Source of the DNA: Nitrobacter sp051535235
GTDB taxonomy: Bacteria; Pseudomonadota; Alphaproteobacteria; Rhizobiales; Xanthobacteraceae
Assembly (NCBI RefSeq): GCF_051535235.1
Contig: NZ_JBPPLZ010000003.1
Location: forward strand, 186,001 to 250,000
Length of the DNA stretch: 64,000 nucleotides
Reading direction: 5' to 3'
In this document: positions 25,989-35,178 of the stretch, piece after piece
How the letters are laid out: each line of letters begins with the position of its first letter
Numbering within the stretch: position 1 is the stretch's first letter
Notes under the pieces: model-generated
What the model saw: the letters and a program-made list of their open reading frames with translations, nothing else
Databases searched by the model: none
Told to the model about the DNA's origin: nothing
Translations under genes and position numbers: made by a program

Positions 25989-26726
25989 ATGTTCGATTTG
26001 AGCGGCAGGACCGCGCTCGTGACCGGCGCGACCGGTGGCATCGGAGGCGCCATCGCGAAGGCGCTGCATGCGCAGGGCGCGACGGTCGCAATTTCCGGCA
26101 CCCGACGCGAGGTGCTGGAGGCTCTGGCGGGATCGCTTGGCGAGCGGGTCCACGTGCTGCCCTGCAACCTGTCCGAAACGGCTGAGGTCGAGGCGCTGGT
26201 GCCCGATGCCGAGAAGGCGATGGGGCAGGTCGATATCCTCGTCGCCAACGCCGGCGTCACCCGGGACAACCTGTTCGTGCAACTGCGCGACGAGGATTGG
26301 GACGACGTCATCCGGATCAATCTGACCGCGACGTTCCGTCTGGCCCGCGCCGCAACCAAATTGATGATGCGCAAGCGCTTCGGCCGCATCATCGCGATCA
26401 CCTCGGTGGTCGGCGTGACCGGCAATCCGGGTCAGGGCAACTACACCGCATCGAAGGCGGGGCTGATCGGCATGATCAAGACGCTGGGGGCGGAATATGC
26501 CAAGCGTGGGGTGACGGCAAACTGCATCGCACCCGGATTTATTTCGACGGCGATGACCGATGCGCTGAATGACAAGCAGCGTGAGGCGATATTGACGAAA
26601 GTCCCGGCGGCGCGGCTGGGGACGCCGGAGGATATCGCGGCGGCGGCGGTTTACCTGAGTTCGAACGAAGCGGCTTACGTGACCGGACAGACCATCCATG
26701 TCAACGGCGGAATGGCAATGATTTGA
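25989..26726 (+). CDS. fabG: 3-oxoacyl-ACP reductase
   Basis: NADPH-dependent short-chain dehydrogenase that reduces 3-ketoacyl-ACP. The cofactor motif is TGATGGIG (12-19) and the catalytic residues are S139, Y152 and K156 in ITSVVGVTGNPGQGNYTASK. The N-A-G-V-T block (87-91) and the ending GQTIHVNGGMAMI are typical of FabG. 245 residues. It is preceded by GACGGGGGCGAC, a strong Shine-Dalgarno. A 550-bp interval with two small antisense genes separates it from fabD. Confidence 0.96.
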   Translation: MFDLSGRTALVTGATGGIGGAIAKALHAQGATVAISGTRREVLEALAGSLGERVHVLPCNLSETAEVEALVPDAEKAMGQVDILVANAGVTRDNLFVQLRDEDWDDVIRINLTATFRLARAATKLMMRKRFGRIIAITSVVGVTGNPGQGNYTASKAGLIGMIKTLGAEYAKRGVTANCIAPGFISTAMTDALNDKQREAILTKVPAARLGTPEDIAAAAVYLSSNEAAYVTGQTIHVNGGMAMI

Positions 26727-26999
26727 GGGGTTTTGGGCCCTTCCACCGGGGCTTGTAGTCAAAGCTTTCGATGTGTGATAACCGGACGAATAACGGGTGG
26801 GCAAAGAACGCCATTGCAGGAATTTGAAACCCTGTATATTGGCGGTGCGGAGGCTGCCGTCGTTTGCCGGTCCGCACCCGCTCAAGGCGGAACAGACCGA
26901 TTCTACACGACTGCAATAGCGACAGAAACTTGACGAGTTAACGCTCCACAAAGACTCGTTTTGCAGTCGGGTCCAATTGAACAAACGCGAGGTTTAATA

Positions 27000-27239
27000 A
27001 TGAGCGAGATTGGCGAGCGGGTTAAGAAGATCGTGGTCGAGCACCTTGGCGTAGAGCCCGAGAAGGTCGTCGATAATGCCAGCTTCATCGACGATCTGGG
27101 TGCCGACAGTCTCGATACCGTCGAACTCGTGATGGCCTTCGAGGAAGAGTTTGGCTGCGAAATTCCCGACGACGCGGCGGAGACGATTCTGACCGTTGGC
27201 GATGCCACCAAGTTCCTCGAGAAGAACGCGAAAAGCTGA
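27000..27239 (+). CDS. acpP: Acyl carrier protein
   Basis: 79 residues. The phosphopantetheine site is S37 in DDLGADSLDTVELVMAFEEE. The acidic composition and the ends MSEIGERVKKIVVEHLG and VGDATKFLEKN are standard. It carries the growing chain for FabD, FabG and FabF. The region upstream (26727-26999) is 273 bp and probably holds its own promoter. A stem-loop follows the gene before fabF, which would raise acpP mRNA above fabF mRNA. Confidence 0.98.
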   Translation: MSEIGERVKKIVVEHLGVEPEKVVDNASFIDDLGADSLDTVELVMAFEEEFGCEIPDDAAETILTVGDATKFLEKNAKS

Positions 27240-27260
27240 CGCTCTCGCGCGGTCTTGATG

Positions 27261-27299
27261 AAGCCGGGCGGACCGTGACTGAACGGTCCACCGGCTTTT
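27261..27299 (+). terminator. Stem-loop between acpP and fabF
   Basis: GGACCGT (27270-27276) pairs with ACGGTCC (27283-27289), and AAGCCGG (27261-27267) with CCGGCTT (27291-27297), giving an interrupted 14-bp stem ending in TTTT. Partial termination here would set the acpP:fabF ratio. Confidence 0.7.
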
Positions 27300-27333
27300 C
27301 CTTATGGCTGGCACGGAGGCCGGAGTTTTTCCT

Positions 27334-28599
27334 ATGAGGCGCGTCGTCGTTACGGGTATGGGCATGGTGTCGCCGCTTGGCTGCGGCGTGGAGCCGACCT
27401 GGAAACGAATCCTCGGTGGCGAAAGCGGCGCGAAGCAGATCGAGACCTTCGACACGACCGACTTGCCGTGCCGAATCGCCTGCATCGTTCCGCGCGGCGA
27501 CGGGACCGATGGAACCTTCAATCCCGACCAGTGGATGGAGCCGAAGGACCAGCGCAAGGTCGACGACTTCATCATCTTCGCGATGAGCGCCGCAAAGCAG
27601 GCGCTCGACGATGCGAACTGGCATCCGGCGACCGAGGAGGATCGTTGCGCAACCGGCACCCTGATCGGGTCCGGCATCGGCGGCCTCTCCGGAATCGCCG
27701 ACACCGCGGTCCTGATGAAGGAGCGGGGAGCGCGCAAGGTGTCGCCGTTCTTCATTCCGGGACGCCTGATCAACCTTGCCTCGGGCTACGTGTCGATCGA
27801 ACACGGACTGAAGGGGCCGAACCATGCGGTGGTGACGGCCTGTTCGACCGGCGCACATGCGATCGGCGATGCCAGCCGCCTGATCGCGCTCGGCGACGCC
27901 GATGTCATGGTGGCGGGCGGCGCGGAGTCGCCGGTCTGCCGCATCGGCATGGCGGGCTTCTGCGCGGCGCGCGCGCTGTCCACCGGATTCAACGACACGC
28001 CGCAGAAAGCCTCGCGTCCCTACGACAAGGATCGCGACGGCTTCGTGATGGGAGAGGGCGCCGGTATCGTTGTGCTCGAGGAGTACGAGCATGCACGGCG
28101 GCGCGGGGCGAGAATCCATGCCGAGGTGAGCGGCTACGGACTGTCGGGCGACGCCTATCACATCACCTCGCCATCGCCGGACGGCGACGGCGCGTATCGC
28201 AGCATGAGCGCGGCGATGAAGCGCGCAGGGATCTCCGCGTCGGACATCGACTATATCAATGCCCATGGCACGTCGACGCAGGTCGGCGATGAAATCGAAC
28301 TGGGCGCAGTGGAGCGTCTGCTTGGCAACGCTGCGTCAAGGATTTCGATGTCATCGACCAAATCGTCGATCGGTCATCTCCTCGGCGCGGCCGGCGCGGT
28401 CGAAGCGATTTTCAGCATCCTTGCGATTCGCGACAACATCGCACCGCCGACGATCAATCTCGACAATCCCTCGGTGGAAAGCACGATCGATTTCGTTCCG
28501 TACAAGGCGCGGCAACGAGAGATCAATATCGCTCTATCGAACTCGTTCGGATTTGGTGGCACAAACGCGTCCGTGATCGTGCGGCGCGTGGTTGATTAA
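27334..28599 (+). CDS. fabF: 3-oxoacyl-ACP synthase II
   Basis: Condensing enzyme for chain elongation. The catalytic triad is C170 (TACSTGAHA), a His in YINAHGTSTQVGD (about 311) and a His in SSIGHLLGAAG (about 345). SNSFGFGGTNASVIV closes the protein. The ATG at 27334 follows GGAGGCCGGAG. An ATG at 27304 would add ten residues with no support. 421 residues, normal for FabF. mltG follows at 180 bp. Confidence 0.97.
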   Translation: MRRVVVTGMGMVSPLGCGVEPTWKRILGGESGAKQIETFDTTDLPCRIACIVPRGDGTDGTFNPDQWMEPKDQRKVDDFIIFAMSAAKQALDDANWHPATEEDRCATGTLIGSGIGGLSGIADTAVLMKERGARKVSPFFIPGRLINLASGYVSIEHGLKGPNHAVVTACSTGAHAIGDASRLIALGDADVMVAGGAESPVCRIGMAGFCAARALSTGFNDTPQKASRPYDKDRDGFVMGEGAGIVVLEEYEHARRRGARIHAEVSGYGLSGDAYHITSPSPDGDGAYRSMSAAMKRAGISASDIDYINAHGTSTQVGDEIELGAVERLLGNAASRISMSSTKSSIGHLLGAAGAVEAIFSILAIRDNIAPPTINLDNPSVESTIDFVPYKARQREINIALSNSFGFGGTNASVIVRRVVD

Positions 28600-28778
28600 C
28601 GCGTGACGGCAGCAAATCCACCGTTTCGCCGCATTCGATGATAAATCCTAGTGGTCCGTTTCTGACATTTGCGTTCCGTTGCGGCAGGTGTTCTTGGAAA
28701 CGTTGCGGGCGTATGCTGTTGGCCGGGGCAACGAATTCGCCGGCCGCGATTGAACCGACAGGATTTTAGGTTACATCG

Positions 28779-30065
28779 ATGACTGAGAGGCCGCCCATTT
28801 CTCCGCGCAGTCCGCGTGCCGCACTCGAACCCGAACAAGTGCCACCGCCGCCGAAGCGCTCCGCGCGTGTCCGCAGCCCGCTGGTGATAGCCGGTAACGC
28901 GATCATCACGCTCGTGCTGGTCGGGATGCTGGGCGTTGGCGGAATCTATGTCTACGGAAAGCAGAAGATCGAGGCGCCCGGACCGCTGCAGGAAGAGAAA
29001 ATCGTCAACATTCCGGCGCGGGCCGGAATGACAGACATCGCGGACATTCTCCAGCGCGAGGGCGTGATCGACAACAATCGCTGGGCGTTTTTCGGAAGCG
29101 TGTTCGCGCTGAAGGCGCGCGCCGATCTCAAACCTGGCGAATATGCGTTCCAGAAGAACGCCAGCCTGCGCGATGTCATCGGCACCATGGTCGAAGGCAA
29201 GGTGGTGCAGCATCTCGTGACGATTCCGGAGGGCTTGACCTCCGAGCAGATCGTCGCGCGGCTTTCCGAGAACGATATCTTCTCTGGGACCATTCGCGAG
29301 ATTCCGCGCGAGGGCACGCTGCTGCCCGAGACATATAAATTCCCGCGTGGAACGGGTCGCGAGCAGGTGGTCCAGCGCATGCAACAGGCGCAGAAGCGCG
29401 TGCTCGCGGAAATCTGGGAACGCCGCGCTCCCGACGCCCCCGTCAAGACGCCGGAGCAGCTCGTCACGCTCGCATCGATCATCGAAAAGGAAACGGGCAG
29501 GGCCGATGAGCGCAGCCGGGTTGCGGCGGTGTTCGCCAATCGCCTGAAGCAGAAAATGAAGCTGCAGTCCGATCCGACGATCATCTATGGCCTGGTGGGC
29601 GGCAAGGGAACGCTGGGGCGGCCGATCAGACGCAGCGAGATCGCGCAGCCGTCCCCTTACAACACCTATGTGATTGACGGATTGCCGCCCGGACCGATCG
29701 CGAACCCCGGCCGGGCCTCGCTCGAAGCTGCGGCAAATCCGGCGCGGACTCGCGATTTGTTCTTCGTTGCTGATGGGACCGGGGGGCACACCTTCACCGA
29801 GACCTACGAGCAGCATCAGAAGAACGTCGCCCGGCTGAGGACCATGGAGAAGCAGATCCAGAACGATACGGTCGAGCCGGCGGACGATCCGCCGCAATCG
29901 CCCCAGCAGCCTGCGTCTCAGCCGCCACCGGCGGCAGCGGCGCCGCCAGCGGCGGATGCCGAGCCGACGGAAGAAACGCCCGCCGCAAAGCCCGCGCCGC
30001 GGAAACGGACCCGGCCGGCCCGGCAGGGCGCGGCAGATCCTTCGCGGAATACCGTCCAACAATAG
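28779..30065 (+). CDS. mltG: Endolytic murein transglycosylase MltG
   Basis: Inner-membrane enzyme that cuts nascent glycan and so ends strand growth. A cytoplasmic N-terminus precedes one transmembrane helix (LVIAGNAIITLVLVGMLGVG, residues 35-54) and the YceG domain. The catalytic Glu is E236 in LASIIEKETGRADE, and the signature continues RVAAVFANRLKQKMKLQSDP and YNTYVIDGLPPGPIANPG. The last 70 residues are Pro/Ala-rich and basic, a C-terminal extension not present in E. coli. It is linked to fabF, as in many alphaproteobacteria. Confidence 0.95.
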   Translation: MTERPPISPRSPRAALEPEQVPPPPKRSARVRSPLVIAGNAIITLVLVGMLGVGGIYVYGKQKIEAPGPLQEEKIVNIPARAGMTDIADILQREGVIDNNRWAFFGSVFALKARADLKPGEYAFQKNASLRDVIGTMVEGKVVQHLVTIPEGLTSEQIVARLSENDIFSGTIREIPREGTLLPETYKFPRGTGREQVVQRMQQAQKRVLAEIWERRAPDAPVKTPEQLVTLASIIEKETGRADERSRVAAVFANRLKQKMKLQSDPTIIYGLVGGKGTLGRPIRRSEIAQPSPYNTYVIDGLPPGPIANPGRASLEAAANPARTRDLFFVADGTGGHTFTETYEQHQKNVARLRTMEKQIQNDTVEPADDPPQSPQQPASQPPPAAAAPPAADAEPTEETPAAKPAPRKRTRPARQGAADPSRNTVQQ

Positions 30066-30180
30066 AGTTGCACTCCGCGCAGCAGTCGGGTTTGACTCGG
30101 AGCGTGGATACACTCGCCTGCAAAACCTCTCAGTCCGCTCCAGCCTGGTTGAATCGGACTCCAGCCTCAGCTTTTCTGAT

Positions 30181-30296
30181 AGAGCATGGTCTTATCCGAA
30201 AACCGGTTTCCACTGTTTCGGGATCATGCTTTAGATTCTTGATTTGACGCGTTTTCTTCACGCGAACCGGATTCCACTTCGCTCGAAAACGCTCTA
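30181..30296. repeat. Dispersed elements A (copy 3) and truncated B (copy 3)
   Basis: 30181-30230 is element A (AGAGCATGGTCTTATCCG to CGGGATCATGCT). Directly after it, B starts mid-body (TTGACGCGTTTTCTTCACGC) and runs to GCTCTA (30291-30296), lacking the 5' hairpin. This is the same A-then-B order as at 23299-23452. It occupies most of the mltG-yicC gap. Confidence 0.8.
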
Positions 30297-30353
30297 ACGT
30301 AGGAACGTCCGTTCCCACGAATTTCAGATCCAAACGGTTCGGAGACCTACGCA

Positions 30354-31241
30354 ATGGCGTTGTCGAGCATGACCGGCTTTGCGCGAAGCCACGGCGCCAG
30401 CGGGCCTTATGCGTTCGAATGGGAACTGAAATCGGTGAACGCCAAGGGATTCGATTTTCGGACACGGCTGCCGCAGGGCTGGGACGATGTCGAAGCAGCG
30501 GTACGCAGGCGATCGGCCCAGGTGTTGTCGCGCGGCACCGTCTACGCCAATCTGACCGTGAAGCGCAGCAACGCCGCTTCCGTCATCCGTATTAACGAGG
30601 ACGTGCTGGCATCCATCCTGAAGGTCGCCGCCGATTTGTCCGGCAGGATCGACGCGGTCGCGCCCAGTATCGACGGACTGCTGTCGATCAAGGGTGTTCT
30701 CGAAGTCGTTGAACCGGAGAGTGACGATGCGGAGGAGCAGGCCGCGAAGGCCGCCGTCGCCGAGGCTTTCGAGCAGGCCTTGCGCAGCCTGATCGACATG
30801 CGCGAGCGTGAGGGCGTTGCGCTCGGCCAGATCCTTTCGCAGCGCATGGATGAGATCGAACGCCTTGCGAGCAAGGCGGAGGCAGCGCCCGGCCGCCGGC
30901 CGGAAGCGGTGAGGGCGCGGCTTGCGGAGCAGATCGCAGCACTTCTCGACACATCGGACCGCTTCGATCAGGATCGGCTCAATCAGGAAGCCGTGCTGAT
31001 CGCGACGAGGGCTGATATCCGCGAGGAACTCGACCGAATTGCCTCGCATATTTCGCAGACGCGGGAATTGATCGGAGCGGGCGGCCCGATCGGGCGGCGG
31101 CTCGATTTCCTCGCGCAGGAATTCAACAGGGAAGTAAACACCTGCTGTTCGAAGTCGAACGATCTCGAATTGACCAATATCGGTCTGGCGATGAAAAACG
31201 TCGTCGAGCAGTTTCGCGAACAGGTCCAGAATTTGGAGTGA
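30354..31241 (+). CDS. yicC: YicC/YloC family endoribonuclease
   Basis: 295 residues. The start MALSSMTGFARSHG and the C-terminal DUF1732 block (QEFNREVNTCCSKSNDLELT, then MKNVVEQFREQVQNLE) define the family. YicC relatives cleave RNA and help degrade small RNAs. GGAG precedes the ATG. gmk begins 3 bp after the stop, so the two are cotranscribed, a widely conserved pair. Confidence 0.93.
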   Translation: MALSSMTGFARSHGASGPYAFEWELKSVNAKGFDFRTRLPQGWDDVEAAVRRRSAQVLSRGTVYANLTVKRSNAASVIRINEDVLASILKVAADLSGRIDAVAPSIDGLLSIKGVLEVVEPESDDAEEQAAKAAVAEAFEQALRSLIDMREREGVALGQILSQRMDEIERLASKAEAAPGRRPEAVRARLAEQIAALLDTSDRFDQDRLNQEAVLIATRADIREELDRIASHISQTRELIGAGGPIGRRLDFLAQEFNREVNTCCSKSNDLELTNIGLAMKNVVEQFREQVQNLE

Positions 31242-31244
31242 TCG

Positions 31245-31904
31245 ATGGCTGCTCACGGCCAGAGCTTCGATGGAGTTGAACGGCGCGGCCTGATGTTCGT
31301 GCTGTCGTCGCCTTCCGGAGCGGGCAAGACCACGCTGTCGCGGCTGTTGATCGAGCGTGTCCAGGGCTTGACCCTGTCGGTCTCCGCCACCACGCGGCCG
31401 ATGCGGCCGGGCGAGGTCGACGGCCGCGACTACAGGTTCGTCGACACGGCGACGTTCGCAGCGATGGTCAAGCGCGACGAACTGCTGGAGTGGGCCACGG
31501 TGTTCGACAATCGTTATGGTACGCCGCGCATCCCGGTGGAGGCGGCGCTGTCATCGGGTCGCGACGTGCTGTTCGACATCGACTGGCAGGGCACGCAGCA
31601 ATTGCGCGAGAAAGCCCGAGCGGATGTGGTCAGCGTCTTCATTCTGCCGCCATCCGCTGCCGACCTGGAGAGACGTCTGCACACTCGTGCCCAGGATCCC
31701 GACCATGTCATTCGCGGACGGATGGACCGCGCCGCGCATGAACTGAGCCATTGGGCGGAATACGACTACATTGTCATCAACCAGAATGTCGATGAAGCCT
31801 TTGCCGAGGTGCACTCGATCCTAAAGGCGGAGCGGCTCAAGCGCGAGCGCCGAACTGGATTGACGGCGTTCGTGCGCGAACTGCAAGAACAACTCGAGAC
31901 ATAG
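31245..31904 (+). CDS. gmk: Guanylate kinase
   Basis: Phosphorylates GMP to GDP. The P-loop is SSPSGAGKTT (21-30), and the GMP-binding block is SVSATTRPMRPGEVDGRDY. VLFDIDWQGTQQLREKA and HELSHWAEYDYIVINQNVDE follow. 219 residues, normal. It lies directly after yicC. Its TAG stop codon (31902-31904) is the first three bases of a dispersed element. Confidence 0.97.
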   Translation: MAAHGQSFDGVERRGLMFVLSSPSGAGKTTLSRLLIERVQGLTLSVSATTRPMRPGEVDGRDYRFVDTATFAAMVKRDELLEWATVFDNRYGTPRIPVEAALSSGRDVLFDIDWQGTQQLREKARADVVSVFILPPSAADLERRLHTRAQDPDHVIRGRMDRAAHELSHWAEYDYIVINQNVDEAFAEVHSILKAERLKRERRTGLTAFVRELQEQLET

Positions 31905-32029
31905 AGCCCGCTTCCGACGGGTTGAGAAGCGGAACTCCATGATTTTGATTTGAAGCGTTGTCTTGACGCGAACCGGTTGTCCTCGGGTCAAAGACCCGAG
32001 GACATGCTTCGCTGGAAACGCTTTCGTTA
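31902..32029. repeat. Dispersed element B, copy 4 (diverged, expanded)
   Basis: Starts TAGAGC at the gmk stop codon. The family tracts are modified (GAAGCGTTGTCTTGACGCGA). An extra perfect inverted repeat, GTCCTCGGGTC, AAA, GACCCGAGGAC (31979-32003), is inserted before TGCTTCGCTGGAAACGCT. The right end lacks the GCTCTA terminus. Confidence 0.7.
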
Positions 32030-32033
32030 ATCG

Positions 32034-33041
32034 CTACGTCGCCGCTCCGCGAGAGGCTCGCGCGAGGATTTCCATGATGTCGCGCGATTGCGCCTCGATC
32101 TCTCTCCGCGTGCGGAGCGGGTCGCGGGCCGGTGTCGGTGCGATGTCGTTATCACGCCGCTGCCATGGCGGAAGGTGGCCGGTGTCGACCACGTCCCGGA
32201 TCGATTCCGATCGAGGAAGAGTGCGCATGACGCTGCTCAGGCTTCCAAACCTGACAACCACAAATCCGAGAACTCCCGCGAAGCCCAGGGCGGCGGCCAG
32301 CCCGCCCAGCAGGAACAGCATGGAATAGGACGCTGGCTCGGATTCCGGGGCGCGGACGATGCTGACGGCGGGGCCGGGCTCGCTGCGTTCGGCAACCAAC
32401 TGCGGAGCCGGCGCGGTCGCGGCCGCTGGCGGCGGCTGGTCGTTCTGCAACTGCGGGCTGGATGTCACGGTTTCCGGCGCGGTCGGCTGTTGTTGCTCCG
32501 CCATCTGGATCGGCGGAGCCTTGGTGTTTGCGGGATCGGGCCAGCGCGTGGTCACGGCCGATGGCGAGGTATCGGCTGTCGCGGCGGTCGGCGCTTCGGC
32601 TACCGAGGCCACCTCGGAGGGTACGGGGGCGGCGCTCGCCTGGTCGTGCGCACTCGAGTAAGTCGTGTCGGACGGCGGTGCGCTGGCGTTCGCTTGACCA
32701 TGCGCCGCGTCATCGAATTCCGCACGGGCGTTGGCGACGGACGGCTGCAAAGGCGGCTCCGCAGTCTGGGCCAGTTTTTCCGGTGCGCGAGCATGCGGTC
32801 GAGACTTGGCGGCAGGTTTCTGGGCGATCTTGCCGCGTTCTGCGCCGAGATACCAGCAGTGACGTTTCGTCCCCTGTTCGATGCGATAGTACCAGTGGCT
32901 TCCACGCGGCGTCGTCGCTTGCGGACCCGCAAGACAGGTATCGTCTGCGCGCGCCGGACCGTGTGCGGCGATTGCGAGCACACTGCCCGCGAACGAAGCG
33001 ATAAAAAAGGTTGAGAGCAATTTCCCCGAACGATTTGACAT
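32034..33041 (-). CDS. Exported hypothetical protein, Ala/Pro/Thr-rich with one C-terminal membrane helix
   Basis: 335 residues from the ATG at 33041. A signal peptide (LLSTFFIASFAGSVLAIAAH, then ARA-D) precedes a short Cys-containing module (DTCLAGPQATTPRGSHWYYR, then KRHCWYLGAE). A region of about 170 low-complexity residues follows, then a transmembrane helix (SYSMLFLLGGLAAALGFAGV) and a cytoplasmic tail with ARDPLRTRREIEAQSRDIME. The C..WYYR...HCWYLG motif recurs in Bradyrhizobium proteins of unknown role (recollection). It converges with gmk across an element. Confidence 0.7.
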   Translation of the reverse strand: MSNRSGKLLSTFFIASFAGSVLAIAAHGPARADDTCLAGPQATTPRGSHWYYRIEQGTKRHCWYLGAERGKIAQKPAAKSRPHARAPEKLAQTAEPPLQPSVANARAEFDDAAHGQANASAPPSDTTYSSAHDQASAAPVPSEVASVAEAPTAATADTSPSAVTTRWPDPANTKAPPIQMAEQQQPTAPETVTSSPQLQNDQPPPAAATAPAPQLVAERSEPGPAVSIVRAPESEPASYSMLFLLGGLAAALGFAGVLGFVVVRFGSLSSVMRTLPRSESIRDVVDTGHLPPWQRRDNDIAPTPARDPLRTRREIEAQSRDIMEILARASRGAAT

Positions 33042-33243
33042 GAGCATCCCCGATGATGACGAGATGAACGCAATGAGGTCTTCGCCAAATTGTCGGGAGA
33101 GACTGGGGTGGTATTGCGCCACAAATCCGGAAGGGCTGAGGCTTAATTGAGGCCAGCGGCGCAGGAAAATGCTCGTTTTGCGGGTAGTGTATCGTGGTTT
33201 CCGGTTTGCCCGGCGAGGTCGGCATGCGCCGGCGAAATGCTCG

Positions 33244-34302
33244 TCAGTTCTTGAACATGACGCGGCCGACCACCTTGCCGGCCCGCAATTGCTCCATCCA
33301 TTTCTGAGCGTCGCCCATCGGCTCCTCCCTCATCGGGGTCGGCTTGATCCTGCCGGATCGCGCCAGCGCCATCAGCTCCTTCGCCTCGGCAAGCGTGCCC
33401 ACCATGAAGCCTTCGATGGTCATGCGCTTGTAAATCCACTGCACGATCGGCAGGTTGAAATTGCCGCCCATCAGTCCGGAAACCACGATCTTTCCGCCGC
33501 GGGCGACGGTCGAGACCGCAAAGTTCATCGATTTCTCGTTGCCGGCGAAGTCGACGACAGCATCGAAGCCTCCGTCGTTTTCCTTGATGATGCGCCGGGC
33601 GATATCGGCTTCCGACGGGTCGTAGGCGACCGCAGCGCCGTTCGCGAGCGCGGTCTCCCGCGCAGCCGGACTCAGGTCCGCGACGGATACCTTCTGCTTG
33701 AACATGGCCTGTGCGAATGCAAGTCCCATCATGCCGACGCCGCCCAAACCGATCAGCAGCAGGTTGCGCTGGCGCGGCCGGTCGACGAGGCGCTTCAGCG
33801 CCCCATAGGCGGTGATGCCCGAGCACATCAGCGTCGCCGCCATGTTGACCGATAGAGGATCGTAGTCGAGCAGGTATTTTGCGTCCGGCACCAGCACGTG
33901 GGTGGCGAATCCACCGTCGATCGAAACGCCCAGAAAGCGGTTCCTGGCGCAGAGATTTTCGTCTCCGGCCACGCAGTCCCGGCACTGGCCACAGCCGATC
34001 CAGGGAAATACCGCTTTCTTTCGCCCGACGATGTCTTTCGGCGCGTCCGGGCCGACTTCGTCGACAACGCCGGCAATCTCGTGGCCGAGGGTGAAGGGCA
34101 GGGCCATGCCGCGGGTCGTGTCCAGCCGTTTGCCGTTGCCGAGATCCATGTAGCCGTCCTGCAAATGCAGGTCGGAATGGCAGAGTCCGCAGCGCTCGAC
34201 CCGCACCAGAACCTCGTGGCCCTGCGGCTTCGGTGCATCGATAATGGTTTCGCACAACGCCGCGTCGAACCTGACGAGCGATTGGCGTTTCATCATGGCC
34301 AT
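33244..34302 (-). CDS. Zinc-dependent alcohol dehydrogenase (MDR superfamily)
   Basis: 352 residues. The catalytic zinc site includes CGLCHSDLHL and GHEIAGVV. The structural zinc cysteines are G-C-G-Q-C-R-D-C-V-A-G-D-E-N-L-C. The cofactor motif is LIGLGGVGMMGLA. GNEKSMNFAVSTVARGGKIV and IYKRMTIEGFMVGTL complete it. ATG 34302 follows GAGGAG at good spacing; a GTG at 34305 is adjacent. It lies 13 bp after rsmA on the same strand and is probably cotranscribed. The substrate is not predictable. Confidence 0.93.
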   Translation of the reverse strand: MAMMKRQSLVRFDAALCETIIDAPKPQGHEVLVRVERCGLCHSDLHLQDGYMDLGNGKRLDTTRGMALPFTLGHEIAGVVDEVGPDAPKDIVGRKKAVFPWIGCGQCRDCVAGDENLCARNRFLGVSIDGGFATHVLVPDAKYLLDYDPLSVNMAATLMCSGITAYGALKRLVDRPRQRNLLLIGLGGVGMMGLAFAQAMFKQKVSVADLSPAARETALANGAAVAYDPSEADIARRIIKENDGGFDAVVDFAGNEKSMNFAVSTVARGGKIVVSGLMGGNFNLPIVQWIYKRMTIEGFMVGTLAEAKELMALARSGRIKPTPMREEPMGDAQKWMEQLRAGKVVGRVMFKN

Positions 34303-34314
34303 CACGTTTTCTCC

Positions 34315-35178
34315 TCAGGCCCGGTTTGCCCTGTTTCGCAAGTCCGCCAATTCCCGGGCCATGGCGACAAAGCCGGATATCGGAACGGTCTCGGCTCGCC
34401 GGGTCGGGTCGATCCCGGCGGCTGCGGTCAGCAACGCCGGATCGACGGGCAGCGACTTCAGACTTTGCCGCAGCATCTTGCGACGCTGTCCGAAGGCGGC
34501 GGCGGCGACCTGTTCGAGCAAACGGCGCTCGCAAGGCTCGGGCTTGTCGCGAGGCACCAGCCGCACGACGGAGGAGGTGACTTGCGGCTGCGGCACGAAG
34601 GCCGCAGGCGAGATGTCGAACAGGATTTTGGTCTCAGCGCGCCAGTTCGACAGTACGCCGAGGCGGCCATAAGCTTCCTCGTTTTCGCGGGCGACGATCC
34701 GCTCGGCCACCTCGCGCTGGAACATCAGCACCATCGCGTCATACCAGGGCGGCCATGGCTCGACACTCAGCCAGCCGATCAGAAGCGCCGTTGCGACGTT
34801 ATAGGGCAGGTTGGCGACGATCTTTGCGCGCTTCGGGCCGAGCAGCGGACGCGGGTCGAATTGCATCGCGTCCGCGTTGACGATGGTGAGGCGTCCGGGA
34901 TAGCGGTCCGAGATTTCTTGCAGCGCCCCGACGGCACGCTCGTCACGCTCGATGGCGATCACATGCTTGGCACCGGTTGCCAACAGCGCGCGGGTCAATC
35001 CGCCGGGGCCGGGCCCAACCTCGATGACAGTCGTATCTTGAAGCGGGCCGGCGGCGCGCGCGATCCGCGCGGTAAGGTTCAGATCGAGCAGAAAGTTTTG
35101 TCCCAGGGATTTGCGCGCCGACAGCGCATGACGTTTGATGACGTCGCGGAGCGGGGGAAGGTCATCAATCGTGCTCAT
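34315..35178 (-). CDS. rsmA: 16S rRNA (adenine-1518/1519-N6) dimethyltransferase
   Basis: KsgA. Dimethylates A1518 and A1519 in late 30S assembly. SLGQNFLLDLNLT is the N-terminal block, VIEVGPGPGGLTRALL the SAM motif, and ANLPYNVAT (122-130) the catalytic motif IV. FGQRRKMLRQSLKSL is the C-terminal signature. 287 residues. Its ATG overlaps the pdxA stop (ATGA), giving translational coupling in pdxA-rsmA, an arrangement found across proteobacteria. Confidence 0.97.
   Translation of the reverse strand: MSTIDDLPPLRDVIKRHALSARKSLGQNFLLDLNLTARIARAAGPLQDTTVIEVGPGPGGLTRALLATGAKHVIAIERDERAVGALQEISDRYPGRLTIVNADAMQFDPRPLLGPKRAKIVANLPYNVATALLIGWLSVEPWPPWYDAMVLMFQREVAERIVARENEEAYGRLGVLSNWRAETKILFDISPAAFVPQPQVTSSVVRLVPRDKPEPCERRLLEQVAAAAFGQRRKMLRQSLKSLPVDPALLTAAAGIDPTRRAETVPISGFVAMARELADLRNRANRA

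Noticed and set aside
33143..34534. 463-codon minus-strand frame
   Set aside because: Overlaps the alcohol dehydrogenase and the end of rsmA in another frame; Arg-rich with no domain.
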